From NCBI RefSeq assembly GCF_006335015.1, contig NZ_VDGT01000007.1:186001-250000 (forward strand): a stretch of DNA of 64,000 nt. The letters run 5' to 3'. The stretch is from Streptomyces sedi (lineage in GTDB: Bacteria; Actinomycetota; Actinomycetes; Streptomycetales; Streptomycetaceae). A program made the position numbers and the translations under genes. The notes under the pieces were generated by a model. That model saw only the letters and a list, made by a program, of their open reading frames with translations, had not been told where the DNA came from and ran no database searches. Shown piece after piece: positions 52,796 through 62,115 of this stretch (position 1 is its first letter; the number at the start of each line of letters is the position of its first letter).

Positions 52796-54987
52796 TGAGC
52801 GAGATCCCCGACTTCTCCACCGTCGAGCTGGGCGACCCGCCGCCGGCGGGCCCCGGTCAGGATGAGGTGTGGGCGGCGACCGTCAAGGAGCGGACCGGGC
52901 ACGGGGTGAACGACCTGACCTGGCACACCCCCGAGGGCATCGACGTCCAACCGCTGTACACCGACGAGGACCTGGCGGGCCTGGACTTCCTCGCCACCTA
53001 CCCGGGCACCGCGCCGTTCCTGCGCGGCCCGTACCCGACGATGTACGTCAACCAGCCGTGGACCATCCGGCAGTACGCGGGCTTCTCCACGGCGCAGGAG
53101 TCCAACGCGTTCTACCGGCGCAACCTGGCGGCCGGGCAGAAGGGCCTGTCCGTCGCGTTCGACCTGCCGACCCACCGCGGCTACGACTCCGACCACCCGC
53201 GGGTGACGGGCGACGTCGGCATGGCGGGGGTGGCGATCGACTCGATCCTGGACATGCGGCAGCTCTTCGACGGCATCCCGCTGGACCGCATGTCGGTGTC
53301 GATGACCATGAACGGCGCGGTGCTGCCGGTGCTGGCGCTGTACATCGTGGCCGCCGAGGAGCAGGGCGTTCCCCGCGAGAAGCTGGCGGGGACCATCCAG
53401 AACGACATCCTCAAGGAGTTCATGGTCCGCAACACCTACATCTACCCGCCGGGCCCCTCGATGCGGATCATCTCCGACATCTTCGCGTTCACCTCCCGGC
53501 ACATGCCGCGCTACAACTCGATCTCCATCTCCGGCTACCACATCCAGGAGGCCGGAGCGACCGCCGACCTGGAGCTGGCGTACACGCTGGCCGACGGCGT
53601 CGAGTATCTGCGCGCCGGTCAGGAGGCGGGTCTGGGCGTGGACACGTTCGCGCCGAGGCTGTCGTTCTTCTGGGGCATCGGCATGAACTTCTTCATGGAG
53701 ATCGCCAAGCTCCGCGCGGCCCGGCTGCTGTGGGCCAGGCTGGTCGACCAGTTCGGGCCCGAGAATCCGAAGTCCCTGTCGCTGCGCACCCATTCGCAGA
53801 CCTCGGGCTGGTCGTTGACCGCGCAGGACGTCTTCAACAACGTCACCCGCACGTGTGTGGAGGCGATGGCCGCCACCCAGGGCCACACCCAGTCGCTGCA
53901 CACCAACGCCCTCGACGAGGCGCTGGCGTTGCCCACCGACTTCTCCGCCCGCATCGCCCGCAACACGCAGATCCTGCTGCAGCAGGAGTCCGGCACCACG
54001 CGGGTCATCGACCCGTGGGGCGGCTCGGCCTACGTGGAACGCCTCACCGCCGACCTGGCGCGCCGCGCCTGGGGCCACATCCAGGAGATCGAGCAGGCCG
54101 GCGGCATGGCCAGGGCGATCGACGCCGGCATCCCCAAGCTGCGCGTCGAGGAGGCCGCGGCCCGCACCCAGGCGCGCATCGACTCCGGGCGGCAGCCCGT
54201 CATCGGCGTCAACAAGTACCAGGTCGCCGAGGACCAGGCCATCGACGTGCTCAAGGTCGACAACACCTCGGTGCGCGCGCAACAGATCGAGAAGCTGCGG
54301 AAGTTGCGCGCCGACCGCGACGAGGCCGCCTGCCAGGACGCGCTGCGTGCCCTCACCCGCGCCGCCGAGGGCGAGGGCAACCTCCTGGAACACGCCGTCG
54401 CCGCCGCCCGCGCGCACGCCTCCGTCGGCGAGATCTCCGACGCCCTGGAGAAGGTGTACGGCCGCCACACCGGGGATGTCCGTACGATCTCCGGGGTGTA
54501 CCGACACGAGGCAGGAGCCTCCTCCGCCATCGAGACCGCGCGCACCCGGGTCGACGCCTTCGCCGAGGCCGAGGGGCGCCGTCCACGCATCCTGATCGCC
54601 AAGATGGGCCAGGACGGCCACGACCGGGGACAGAAGGTCATCGCGACGGCCTTCGCCGACCTCGGCTTCGACGTCGACGTCGGCCCGCTCTTCCAGACGC
54701 CGGCCGAGGTCGCCCGGCAGGCCGTCGAGGCCGACACCCACCTCGTCGGCGTCTCCTCGCTCGCCGCCGGCCATCTGACGCTGGTGCCGGCGCTGCGCGA
54801 GGAGTTGGACGCGGCCGGCCGCGACGACATCGGCATCGTCGTCGGCGGCGTCATCCCGCCGGCCGACATCCCCGCCCTCCACGAGGCGGGCGCCGTCGCG
54901 GTCTTCCCCCCGGGAACGGTCATCCCCGAGGCGGCGCTGCGGCTGCTGGACCACCTGTCGGAGATCCTGGGCCACGAAGTGGCCTAG
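52795..54987 (+). CDS. mutB: Methylmalonyl-CoA mutase large (alpha) subunit, adenosylcobalamin-dependent
   Basis: A 730-residue catalytic subunit. Barrel motifs [20 protein letters not shown] and [15 protein letters not shown] bind the CoA ester; the C-terminal B12 domain has [13 protein letters not shown] (the cobalt-ligating His near residue 606), [11 protein letters not shown] and VVGGVIPP. It interconverts succinyl-CoA and (R)-methylmalonyl-CoA, feeding polyketide extender units or propionate breakdown. It needs adenosylcobalamin, which gives a direct use for the B12 uptake operon 3-11 kb upstream. No meaB is seen downstream; an inverted-repeat block follows. Confidence 0.93.
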   Translation: MSEIPDFSTVELGDPPPAGPGQDEVWAATVKERTGHGVNDLTWHTPEGIDVQPLYTDEDLAGLDFLATYPGTAPFLRGPYPTMYVNQPWTIRQYAGFSTAQESNAFYRRNLAAGQKGLSVAFDLPTHRGYDSDHPRVTGDVGMAGVAIDSILDMRQLFDGIPLDRMSVSMTMNGAVLPVLALYIVAAEEQGVPREKLAGTIQNDILKEFMVRNTYIYPPGPSMRIISDIFAFTSRHMPRYNSISISGYHIQEAGATADLELAYTLADGVEYLRAGQEAGLGVDTFAPRLSFFWGIGMNFFMEIAKLRAARLLWARLVDQFGPENPKSLSLRTHSQTSGWSLTAQDVFNNVTRTCVEAMAATQGHTQSLHTNALDEALALPTDFSARIARNTQILLQQESGTTRVIDPWGGSAYVERLTADLARRAWGHIQEIEQAGGMARAIDAGIPKLRVEEAAARTQARIDSGRQPVIGVNKYQVAEDQAIDVLKVDNTSVRAQQIEKLRKLRADRDEAACQDALRALTRAAEGEGNLLEHAVAAARAHASVGEISDALEKVYGRHTGDVRTISGVYRHEAGASSAIETARTRVDAFAEAEGRRPRILIAKMGQDGHDRGQKVIATAFADLGFDVDVGPLFQTPAEVARQAVEADTHLVGVSSLAAGHLTLVPALREELDAAGRDDIGIVVGGVIPPADIPALHEAGAVAVFPPGTVIPEAALRLLDHLSEILGHEVA

Positions 54988-55020
54988 CGGCCGGCCCGCA
55001 CCCGACCACCCGCCTTGCCG

Positions 55021-55410
55021 GCGCGGCACCGCAGTCGACCAACCCCCGCCACCCAGCATTCGCGCAGTTCCCCGCGCCCCCTCAGGCCGCCACCGACCAG
55101 CAGCACGGATACCAACCACACCAGCCCAAACCAACCCAGGGGCGCGGGGAACTGCGCGAGCAACCCACCACCGGGCCGCACCCGACCACCCACCTCACCA
55201 ACGCGGCACCGCAGTCGACCAACCCCCGCCACCCAGCATTCACGCAGTTCCCCGCGCCCCCTCAGGCCGCCACCGACCAGCAGCACAGATACCAACCACA
55301 CCAGCCCAAACCAACCCAGGGGCGCGGGGAACTGCGCGAGCAACCCACCACCGGCCCGCACCCGACCACCCGCCTTGCCGGCGCGGCACCGCAGTCGACC
55401 AACCCCCGTC
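55021..55410. repeat. 180-base tandem duplication carrying the dispersed core element
   Basis: Bases 55021-55200 and 55201-55380 are nearly identical 180-base units, and 55381-55410 starts a third. Each unit holds CGCAGTTCCCCGCGCCCC (55063, 55243) and its inverse GGGGCGCGGGGAACTGCG (about 55139 and 55319) about 60 bases apart. The block lies between the convergent mutB and GH31 genes and explains most of the 436-base gap. Confidence 0.9.
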
Positions 55411-55423
55411 GCCACGCTGTCCG

Positions 55424-57442
55424 TCAGGACAGCACCGCCTCGGGTCCGCGCTCCGCGCGGACATACGCGGGGAACTGGTCGATGCCGCACCGCACTTCGT
55501 GCCAGCCGGGACCGACCAGCGTCGGGCAGCCGACCAGCCCGGTCCACTCCCCCTCCGGCACCCACAGCCGCCGCGCGCCGCCCGGTTCGAGCAGCGGGGC
55601 GACCAGCACGTCCCTGCCCAGCAGATACTGGTCCCAGGCGTCCCGCGCGATCCGGTCACCGGGGTACGCCAACGGCATCGGCCACACCAGCGGCAGCCCG
55701 CCGACCGCCGACTCGGCGGAGGCCACCAGATAGCGCCGCATCCGCTGCCGCAGCCGGCAGGCGGCGATCGCGGCGGACGCGAACGGCTCGGGGTAGGCGA
55801 AGGGCTCCCGCCGCCCCATCCCGTGAAAGCGGGTCAGGGCCGAGAACGACGCCCACTGCGCCCAGCGCGCGTACAGTTCCGGGTCCACGTCGGCCTCCAC
55901 CGCGTCCGGCGTCATCGTGGCACGCAGCTCCCCGGCCCTCCGGTACGACGCGGGTGTCCAGAAACCACCCGCGTCATGGGTGATGACAGAGCATCCGCTC
56001 AGCGCCATGGAGAGCACGGCACGCAGCGTGGAGACCATCCCCGACCAGGTGGACGGCAGGTCGCCGGCCCAGTGGGCCGGGTCGCGCTGCGAGCCGGCGG
56101 TCCCCGAGCGGGAGACCGCGACGAAGTCCCCGCCGCGCGCCCTGCGGCCCGCCTCGTGCACGGTGTCCTGGTAGATCAGCCCGTAGGTGTTGTGCCAGTC
56201 GGCGCCCAGATAGCCGGCGGCGAAGACCGCGTCGTCGGGGATCTCCTCTCCGAAGTCGGCGAGCACCGCCGCGTTGTGCTCGGTGCGCAGCGTGGCGGCG
56301 AGCCGTTCGCACCACCACTCGCGCGCCTCCGGGTGGGTGAAGTCGACCGGGGAGGCCGCCGCCTCGTCGGCCACGGCCACCGGCTCGCCGCGCGCGTCGC
56401 GCACCAGGTAGCCCCTGGCGGCGAGTTCCCGGCCCAGTGGGCTGTCCCGCCGCACATAGGGGTTGATCCACAGGCTGAGTCGCACCCCGCGTTCCGCGAG
56501 CCGCCGCGCCCAGCCCTCGGGGAAGCGGGAGCGGTCGGCCTCCGTCGACCAGGTGGGGTCGTCCAGCACCGACTGGTCCAGCCATTCGTCGACGTGGATC
56601 ACGTCCACCGGGCAGTCGGCGCGGCGCAGTTCGTCGACGGTCTCCACCACCTCGTCGGCCGTGAAGTAGGAGCTGCGGCTCATCCACACCCCGAACGCCC
56701 ACTCGGGGAGGGCGCGCGGCCGACCGGTGAGCGCCAGATAGCGGGCGAGCACGGTGGGCGCGTCGCCGGCGAGCAGGAAGAGGTCCAGGTCCTCGCCGTC
56801 GATCCGCAGCAGCAGCGCCTCCGAGTGGGTGGCGCCGATGTCGGCCACGACCTGGGCACCCGTGTGGGCGAAGAGGCCCCAGCCGGCGTCGGACCAGAGC
56901 AGCGGGATGTTGAGATAGGCCGAGTCCCGGCCGCCGTCCCGGTTCTGCTCGGTGTTGCGCAGCTCGCGCCGACGGCCGCGCAGGTTGATGCCCTGGTAGC
57001 TCTCGCCGCCGCCGTAGACCGCGGCGTCCGGCGCCAGGTGCACGGTCTCCAGCCATCCGGCGGGCTGCCCGTCGCCGGCCGGCCGGTAGCCCGCCGGATG
57101 CGGCACGGTGTCGGCCTCGGGCGTGGCGAACCGGGCGTACGTGCCGAACCGCAGCCCCTGCACCACCCCGTCCGCCACCCCCGCGTCCCAGTGGGCCCGC
57201 ACCTCGGGTCCGCTGATCTCCACGCCGTCCGGCGTTCGGGTGAGGGTGGCCGGGTGTTCCTCCAGCGGCACCAGCATGGGGCTGTCGTCGTCCCGTCTCG
57301 CGGGCCTGGCCGACCGCAGCCGCAGCACGCCGGGCAGCGGAACGGTCGGCGTGACGCGCACCGTCCGCCCCGACCCGAGGGTCACCAGCAGTGCGTCGCC
57401 GTCGGCCGAGGGCTCGGCCGCGACGAAGGGGTCCACGTCCAT
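55424..57442 (-). CDS. Glycoside hydrolase family 31 (alpha-xylosidase/alpha-glucosidase-like)
   Basis: A 672-residue enzyme with an N-terminal beta domain, a GH31 barrel and a C-terminal beta domain. The nucleophile is Asp396 in LADFGEE; the acid/base Asp461 lies in RDPAHWAGD. WMSRSSYFTADEVVETVDELR and VIHVDEWLD are typical of the YicI-like branch. No signal peptide, so it acts on imported oligosaccharides. ATG 57442 follows GAGGAG; the frame extends to 57484 without a better site. Exact substrate (xylosyl, glucosyl or sulfoquinovosyl) not determined. Confidence 0.85.
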   Translation of the reverse strand: MDVDPFVAAEPSADGDALLVTLGSGRTVRVTPTVPLPGVLRLRSARPARRDDDSPMLVPLEEHPATLTRTPDGVEISGPEVRAHWDAGVADGVVQGLRFGTYARFATPEADTVPHPAGYRPAGDGQPAGWLETVHLAPDAAVYGGGESYQGINLRGRRRELRNTEQNRDGGRDSAYLNIPLLWSDAGWGLFAHTGAQVVADIGATHSEALLLRIDGEDLDLFLLAGDAPTVLARYLALTGRPRALPEWAFGVWMSRSSYFTADEVVETVDELRRADCPVDVIHVDEWLDQSVLDDPTWSTEADRSRFPEGWARRLAERGVRLSLWINPYVRRDSPLGRELAARGYLVRDARGEPVAVADEAAASPVDFTHPEAREWWCERLAATLRTEHNAAVLADFGEEIPDDAVFAAGYLGADWHNTYGLIYQDTVHEAGRRARGGDFVAVSRSGTAGSQRDPAHWAGDLPSTWSGMVSTLRAVLSMALSGCSVITHDAGGFWTPASYRRAGELRATMTPDAVEADVDPELYARWAQWASFSALTRFHGMGRREPFAYPEPFASAAIAACRLRQRMRRYLVASAESAVGGLPLVWPMPLAYPGDRIARDAWDQYLLGRDVLVAPLLEPGGARRLWVPEGEWTGLVGCPTLVGPGWHEVRCGIDQFPAYVRAERGPEAVLS

Positions 57443-57576
57443 CCGGGCGGCTCCTCGCTGCACGGGGCACGCCACGCGGTCCACCGCGCGTGGGCGCCGC
57501 GCCGAGTACCCGGGCGCGAAGCGGGCAAACGCGGAACATCCGACGGTGTGAGCCGGTCCGAGGAGAGGATGACCCG

Positions 57577-58899
57577 GTGACGGAAGTGGTGCTGTTGTGT
57601 GTGGCGCTGGCCCTGACGTTGGCCTGCGCGGTCTTCGTCGCCGCCGAGTTCTCGCTGACCACGGTGGAGCGTGGCCAGCTGGAGCGGGCGGCGCGCGAGG
57701 GGCAGAAGGGGGCCGCGGGCGCGGTGCGCGCCGTGCGCCAGCTGACGTTCCAGCTCTCCGGGGCGCAGCTGGGGATCACGGTGACCTCGGTGGTGATCGG
57801 GATGCTCGCCGAGCCGTCGGTGGCGCGGCTGCTGCGCGGCCCGCTGGAGGGCACCGGCCTGTCGCCTTCGCTGGCCTCCACGCTGGCCGTGGCGCTGGGC
57901 GTGGTCATCTCGACGGTGGTGCTGATGGTCGTCGGCGAGCTGGTGCCGAAGAACTGGGCGATCTCCAGGCCGGTGCCGGTCGCGCGGACCATCGCGGCCC
58001 CGCAGCGGCTCTTCACCGCCGCGTTCGCCCCGTTCATCCGGCATCTGAACGAGATGGCCAACCGGCTGGTGCGGGCGTTCGGCGTGGAGCCGACCGAGGA
58101 GCTGGCCTCGGCCCGCACCCCGCAGGAGCTGGTGGCGCTCGCCCGGCACTCGGCGGCCGAGGGCGTGCTGCCCAGGGACTCGGCCGAGCTGTTCGTGCGG
58201 ACCCTGCACCTGGCGGAGCTGACGGCGGAGAACGTGATGACGCCCCGGGTCGACGTGCGGGCGCTGCCGGCGACGGCGACGGCGGCCGACGCGGCGGCGC
58301 TCACCCTGGAGACCGGCCTCTCGCGGTTCCCCGTCTACGAGAACGGCCTGGACGAGGTCGCGGGCAGCGTCCACATCAAGGACGTGCTGGCCGTCGAACG
58401 CGGCCGGCGGGCCGAGACCCCCGTGCTCGCGCTGCTGACGGACGCCGTTCTGGTGCCCGACTCCCTGCCGGTCGACCGGCTGCTGGAGCGGCTGCGCGGG
58501 ACACGTTCGCTGGGCGTGGTGGTCGACGAGTACGGGGGGACGGCCGGCGTGGTCACGTTGGAGGACATCGTGGAGGAGGTCGTCGGCGAGGTGCGCGACG
58601 AGCACGACCCGGCGGAGACCCCCGACCTGGCGCGGACCGGCCCCGGCCGCTGGGAGGCGGGCGGCAGCGCCCGGCTGGACCAGTTGGCGGCGATCGGGCT
58701 GACCGTGCCCGACGGCCCCTACGAGACGGTCGCCGGGCTGCTGGCGACCGAGCTGGCGCGGATTCCGGAGGAGGGCGACACGGTGGAGGTCGACGGCTGG
58801 CGGCTGACGGTGCTGCTGACGGCCCGCCACCGCGCGGAGCGGGTGGCGGTCACCGCGCCCGAGGACGCGGCCAGGCCGCAGGGGGGTGAGCCGCGATGA
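57577..58899 (+). CDS. CorC/HlyC-type membrane protein with DUF21 and CBS domains (1)
   Basis: A 440-residue protein: an N-terminal DUF21 domain with about four helices (LTLACAVFVAAEFSLTTVERGQLE; GELVPKN motif), a CBS pair (ENVMTPRVDVRALPA; GVVVDEYGGTAGVVTLEDIVEEVVGEV) and a C-terminal CorC/HlyC domain. Members take part in Mg2+/Co2+ efflux or membrane ion handling; the old haemolysin label is not supported for this group. GAGGAGAGG precedes GTG 57577; the stop overlaps the paralogue's ATG. Confidence 0.85.
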   Translation: MTEVVLLCVALALTLACAVFVAAEFSLTTVERGQLERAAREGQKGAAGAVRAVRQLTFQLSGAQLGITVTSVVIGMLAEPSVARLLRGPLEGTGLSPSLASTLAVALGVVISTVVLMVVGELVPKNWAISRPVPVARTIAAPQRLFTAAFAPFIRHLNEMANRLVRAFGVEPTEELASARTPQELVALARHSAAEGVLPRDSAELFVRTLHLAELTAENVMTPRVDVRALPATATAADAAALTLETGLSRFPVYENGLDEVAGSVHIKDVLAVERGRRAETPVLALLTDAVLVPDSLPVDRLLERLRGTRSLGVVVDEYGGTAGVVTLEDIVEEVVGEVRDEHDPAETPDLARTGPGRWEAGGSARLDQLAAIGLTVPDGPYETVAGLLATELARIPEEGDTVEVDGWRLTVLLTARHRAERVAVTAPEDAARPQGGEPR

Positions 58900-59921
58900 C
58901 CGTGCTGCAACTGACGCTGGGCGCGTTCTCCATCCTGGTCAACGCGTTCTTCGTGGGCGCCGAGTTCGCGTTGATCTCGGTCCGCAGGGACCAGATCGAG
59001 CCGCGCGCCGAGGCGGGCGAACGGGGCGCGGCGACGGTGCTGTGGGCGCTGCGCCACCTGTCGGCGATGATGGCGACGGCGCAGCTGGGGATCACGGCGA
59101 TGTCGCTGGTGCTGGGCGCGGTGGCCGAGCCGGCGATGGCGCACCTGCTGGAGCCGCTCTTCGACGCGGCGCACGTGCCGCACGGGCTGGTGCACCCGAT
59201 CTCGTTCGCCATCGCGCTGTCGGTGGCGACCTACGCGCACATGCTCTTCGGCGAGATGGTGCCGAAGAACATCGCGCTGGCAGCGCCGGAGCGCACGGCG
59301 CTGCTGCTGGGGCCGGCGCTGGTGGGGTTGACCCGGGCGCTGCGGCCGGTGATCTTCGGGATCAACTCGTTCGCGAACCTGCTGCTGCGGCTGCTGCGGG
59401 TGGAGCCGAGGGACGAGGTGACCTCGGTCTTCACCGAGATGGAGCTGGCCGAGATGGTCGCCGACTCCAACGCGGCCGGGCTGCTGGCCGCCGAGGAGAG
59501 CGAACGGCTGCGGGACGCACTGGAGTTGGGGAGCCGGACGGTCACCGAGATCATGGTGTCGACGGGGCGGATGGTGACGGTGGGGCACCGGGTGACCCCG
59601 CGTCAGCTGGAGTCGGCCTCGGCCACCTCCGGGTACTCGCGGATGCCGGTGACCGGTCCGGGACGCACGGTGCTGGGCTTCCTCCACGTCAAGGACGCGC
59701 TGGCCGCGCCGGACCGCGACCGGGACCGCCCGTTCCCGCGCCGCGCCCTGCACCCGGTGGTGCAGGTGCGGCTGGACACCAGGCTGGACGACGTCCTGAC
59801 GGCGATGCGGGCGGCGGAGACGCATCTGGGGGCGGTGGTCAACGAACGCGGCACGCTGCTGGGCTTCGTGACGATGGAGGACGTCCTCGCGGAACTCGTC
59901 GGCCACACCTCCCGCGGCTGA
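58896..59921 (+). CDS. CorC/HlyC-type membrane protein with DUF21 and CBS domains (2)
   Basis: A 341-residue paralogue of its upstream neighbour: DUF21 helices (NAFFVGAEFALISVRRDQIEP; GEMVPKN) and a CBS pair (TEIMVSTGRMVTV; VNERGTLLGFVTMEDVLAELVG), but it stops there and lacks the C-terminal domain. The four-base overlap and common architecture suggest the two proteins form a heteromeric complex, a frequent arrangement in actinobacteria. Confidence 0.84.
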   Translation: MTVLQLTLGAFSILVNAFFVGAEFALISVRRDQIEPRAEAGERGAATVLWALRHLSAMMATAQLGITAMSLVLGAVAEPAMAHLLEPLFDAAHVPHGLVHPISFAIALSVATYAHMLFGEMVPKNIALAAPERTALLLGPALVGLTRALRPVIFGINSFANLLLRLLRVEPRDEVTSVFTEMELAEMVADSNAAGLLAAEESERLRDALELGSRTVTEIMVSTGRMVTVGHRVTPRQLESASATSGYSRMPVTGPGRTVLGFLHVKDALAAPDRDRDRPFPRRALHPVVQVRLDTRLDDVLTAMRAAETHLGAVVNERGTLLGFVTMEDVLAELVGHTSRG

Positions 59922-59942
59922 CCGCGAACGCCGACCCCCTCA

Positions 59943-60151
59943 AGGGGCGCGGGGAACTGCGCGAGCAACCCCGCGCCGGGGCGAGGACGACAACCCACCC
60001 GGGCCGGCAAGGACCGTAGTCGACCGCGCCCCGCCACCCATGCACCGCGCAGTTCCCCGCGCCCCCAAGGCCGTCACCGACCCAGCGTGTACCCGCAGCT
60101 GACCGCCGACGCCCACCACGACCAAACCAGGGGCGCGGGGAACTGCGCGAG
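59943..60151. repeat. Dispersed core element, three copies
   Basis: GGGGCGCGGGGAACTGCGCG at about 59944, its inverse GCGCAGTTCCCCGCGCCCC at about 60046, and a second direct copy at about 60129. They fill the 324-base gap between the convergent CBS gene and the small PSQAEGER gene. Intervening sequence resembles the other blocks (AGTCGACC, CCGCCACCCA). Confidence 0.88.
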
Positions 60152-60245
60152 CAACCACGCACCCGGGTGCACGCGACAACCACCCAAGCCACCCACCGGC
60201 AGAACGGGGCCGCGGGTCAGAGACCCCGAAAGCCAAGCGGCAGCG

Positions 60246-60407
60246 TCATTCGTCGGGGCGGTCGTCCATCCGCTCGCCCTCCGCCTGGGAGGGCGTCTGG
60301 CGGGGGTGGTCGTGGCCGCTGCGCTCCCGTTCGTCCTCGGGGTCGGCCCCGTCGGGGAGGTCCGGGTCGCGTTCCCCCTCGGCCTGGGAGGGCAGCTGAT
60401 CGCTCAT
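60246..60407 (-). CDS. Small hydrophilic protein with two PSQAEGER repeats
   Basis: A 53-residue, very acidic and polar protein, probably disordered, in which PSQAEGER occurs twice (residues 6-13 and 39-46). Similar small PSQAEGER proteins occur in Streptomyces as I recall; function unknown. The ATG at 60407 has no Shine-Dalgarno sequence. The longer frame to 60899 runs antisense through the SDR gene and is not believed. Confidence 0.6.
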   Translation of the reverse strand: MSDQLPSQAEGERDPDLPDGADPEDERERSGHDHPRQTPSQAEGERMDDRPDE

Positions 60408-60539
60408 GGCGCGCGAGTATCCGCCCCGCCGGGGCGTAAACCAGCGCGCCCGCCACGCCCCGCGCGCCCCGGCAAGCCCCCACGCGCCGCGCTCGCACGG
60501 CCCGCGCGAGGGTAGGGAGTCAACGCGCGGGGCGCACAC

Positions 60540-60584
60540 GAGCACGGCGAGTACGGCGAGTACGGCGAGAGCAACGGCGAGCAT
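60540..60584 (+). repeat. Nine-base tandem repeat in the SDR 5' region
   Basis: GAGCACGGC is followed by two GAGTACGGC units (60540-60566) and by degenerate copies to 60584, ending 12 bases before the SDR ATG. The frame is open into the gene but has no start codon upstream, so it appears untranslated. Confidence 0.65.
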
Positions 60585-60596
60585 CGGGAGAACAGC

Positions 60597-61406
60597 ATGA
60601 GCGAGGGCAACGAGTCGGCCGGCCGGGTCGCCGTGGTCACGGGGGCGAACTCGGGCATCGGCCGGGCGACGGCCGTCGCCCTGGCGCGGCAGGGGGTGGA
60701 TGTCGGGATCGCGTGGTTCGGCGACGCGGCCGGCGCCGAGTCCGCCGCCGCCGAGGTGCGGGCCGAGGGGCGGCGGGCGGAGACCGCCGAGGTCGACCTC
60801 CGGCGGCCCGAGGAGGCCGCCGACGTCGTCGAGGAGCTGGCCGCGCGGTTCGACCGCTGGGACATCCTGGTCAACAACGCGGGCACCGGCGGCGCCCACC
60901 CGCTACTGGACGTCGAACTGCCCGAGGTCCAGCGGGTGTTGAACGTGAACCTGCTGGGTCCGCTGCTGCTCTCCCAGCGGGCGGCGCGCCGGATGATCGC
61001 CCAGGGCGAGGGCGGCGCGATCGTCAACGTCACCAGCGTGCACGAGACCCAGCCCAGGGTCGGCACGGGCCCCTACTGCGCCTCCAAGGGCGGCCTCGGG
61101 ATGTTGACCTCCGTGATGGCGCTGGAGCTGGCCGAGCACGGCATCCGGGTCAACGCCGTCGCCCCCGGCGAGATCGCCACCCCGATGAACGGCTACCGGG
61201 ACGTCGACGTGCACACCCTGGAGCGCCCCGGTATCCCGCTGCGGCGCCCCGGCGACGCGCGGGAGGTCGCCGAGGTGATCGCGTTCCTCGCCGGCGACCG
61301 TGCCAGCTATGTGACCGGGGCCTCCTGGCCGGTGGACGGCGGGATGCTGCGGATGGGCCCGATCGGCGCCTCCGCGCTGCCCACGGACGAGTGGCGCCAC
61401 CCGTGA
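60597..61406 (+). CDS. Short-chain dehydrogenase/reductase (glucose dehydrogenase-like)
   Basis: A 269-residue NAD(P)-dependent oxidoreductase with the Rossmann motif TGANSGIGRA, NNAG, catalytic Ser in VNVTSVHET and Tyr-x-x-x-Lys in YCASKGG, and the PG motif VNAVAPGEIATPMN. Closest in pattern to glucose 1-dehydrogenase-type SDRs; substrate unproven. GGGAG precedes ATG 60597. Confidence 0.85.
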   Translation: MSEGNESAGRVAVVTGANSGIGRATAVALARQGVDVGIAWFGDAAGAESAAAEVRAEGRRAETAEVDLRRPEEAADVVEELAARFDRWDILVNNAGTGGAHPLLDVELPEVQRVLNVNLLGPLLLSQRAARRMIAQGEGGAIVNVTSVHETQPRVGTGPYCASKGGLGMLTSVMALELAEHGIRVNAVAPGEIATPMNGYRDVDVHTLERPGIPLRRPGDAREVAEVIAFLAGDRASYVTGASWPVDGGMLRMGPIGASALPTDEWRHP

Positions 61407-61411
61407 GCGCC

Positions 61412-61429
61412 CGGCCCGGTCGGGCCGGC
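61412..61429. terminator. Short bidirectional hairpin between convergent genes
   Basis: CCGGCCC-GGTC-GGGCCGG, a 7-base perfect stem with a tetraloop, between the SDR stop and the stop of the opposing DUF2267 gene. Confidence 0.5.
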
Positions 61430-61440
61430 GCCCGGCCGGG

Positions 61441-61824
61441 TCAGCTCAGCTCCACGTGGCCGAAGAGGTCGGCGTAGCCGGCCGGCAGCTGGCTGATCAG
61501 CTTGTTCATCTCACCGCCTGAGATCTGGTCGGCGATCACCGAGAACACGACCCTGGTGTCCTGTTCCGCGCTCTCCTCGTCCTGCTCGGTCTCCTCCGCG
61601 ACCTGGACGACGAACTCCGAGACGCCCCAGGTGCGGGGCGCCGCTCCGGCACCGTCGATGATGTCGGCCAGCGGCGTCGGCAGCTGGTCGGCCAGGTGCC
61701 CGGCCGAGGCGGGCGGCAGCCGTTCGCCGAGGGTGGCGATCACGGCGTCCACGATCTGTTCGGCCTCGTCGGCGGCGTAGTCGCCGCGTTCCCTGACGGT
61801 GGCCATGAAGTCGCCATAGGTCAC
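61441..61824 (-). CDS. DUF2267 family protein
   Basis: A 127-residue helical protein; MTYGDFMATVRERGDY, ADEAEQIVDAVIATLGERLP and HLADQLPTPLADII match the DUF2267 pattern of paired helical repeats. GTG 61824 follows GAGAGGAGAAGG. Such genes are often general-stress proteins; the neighbouring SigB/F-type sigma factor is compatible with that. Function unknown. Confidence 0.75.
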   Translation of the reverse strand: MTYGDFMATVRERGDYAADEAEQIVDAVIATLGERLPPASAGHLADQLPTPLADIIDGAGAAPRTWGVSEFVVQVAEETEQDEESAEQDTRVVFSVIADQISGGEMNKLISQLPAGYADLFGHVELS

Positions 61825-61873
61825 GGCCTTCTCCTCTCTCGCTGGGTGGTCTCCCCGGTGTTCGGATCGCTCG

Positions 61874-61947
61874 GCCGGGTAACCGGTAGGCGTGCCGGAT
61901 AACCACCCGCCGGCCGTTTTCCCCGCGTTCCCCGCGTTCCCCGCGTT
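61874..61947. repeat. Direct repeats in the divergent region before the sigma factor gene
   Basis: GCCGGGTAACC (61874-61884) and GCCGGATAACC (61894-61904) are 20 bases apart, two helical turns, and could be a regulator site for the DUF2267 gene. CCCCGCGTT is then repeated three times (61921-61947). The rest of the gap to 62115 shows nothing I can name. Confidence 0.5.
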
Positions 61948-62115
61948 CCCTCGCGTTCTCCGGCTTTTCCCCGTGCGGGCACCGCGCTCCCCCCGCCTCC
62001 GCTTTCCCGAGATGTGGCTCGGCGTTTTCGCGTGCAGACTGAGAAACAGCGGTCTCTTCCCGTGGCGAGTTTCAGAGCGGAATCGCACGCCCACCCTCAC
62101 CTGGGAGAGCATGGA

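Noticed and set aside
57391..57576. Longer N-terminus of the first CBS membrane protein
   Set aside because: The extension overlaps the divergent GH31 gene and is Arg/Pro-rich; a good ribosome binding site precedes GTG 57577.
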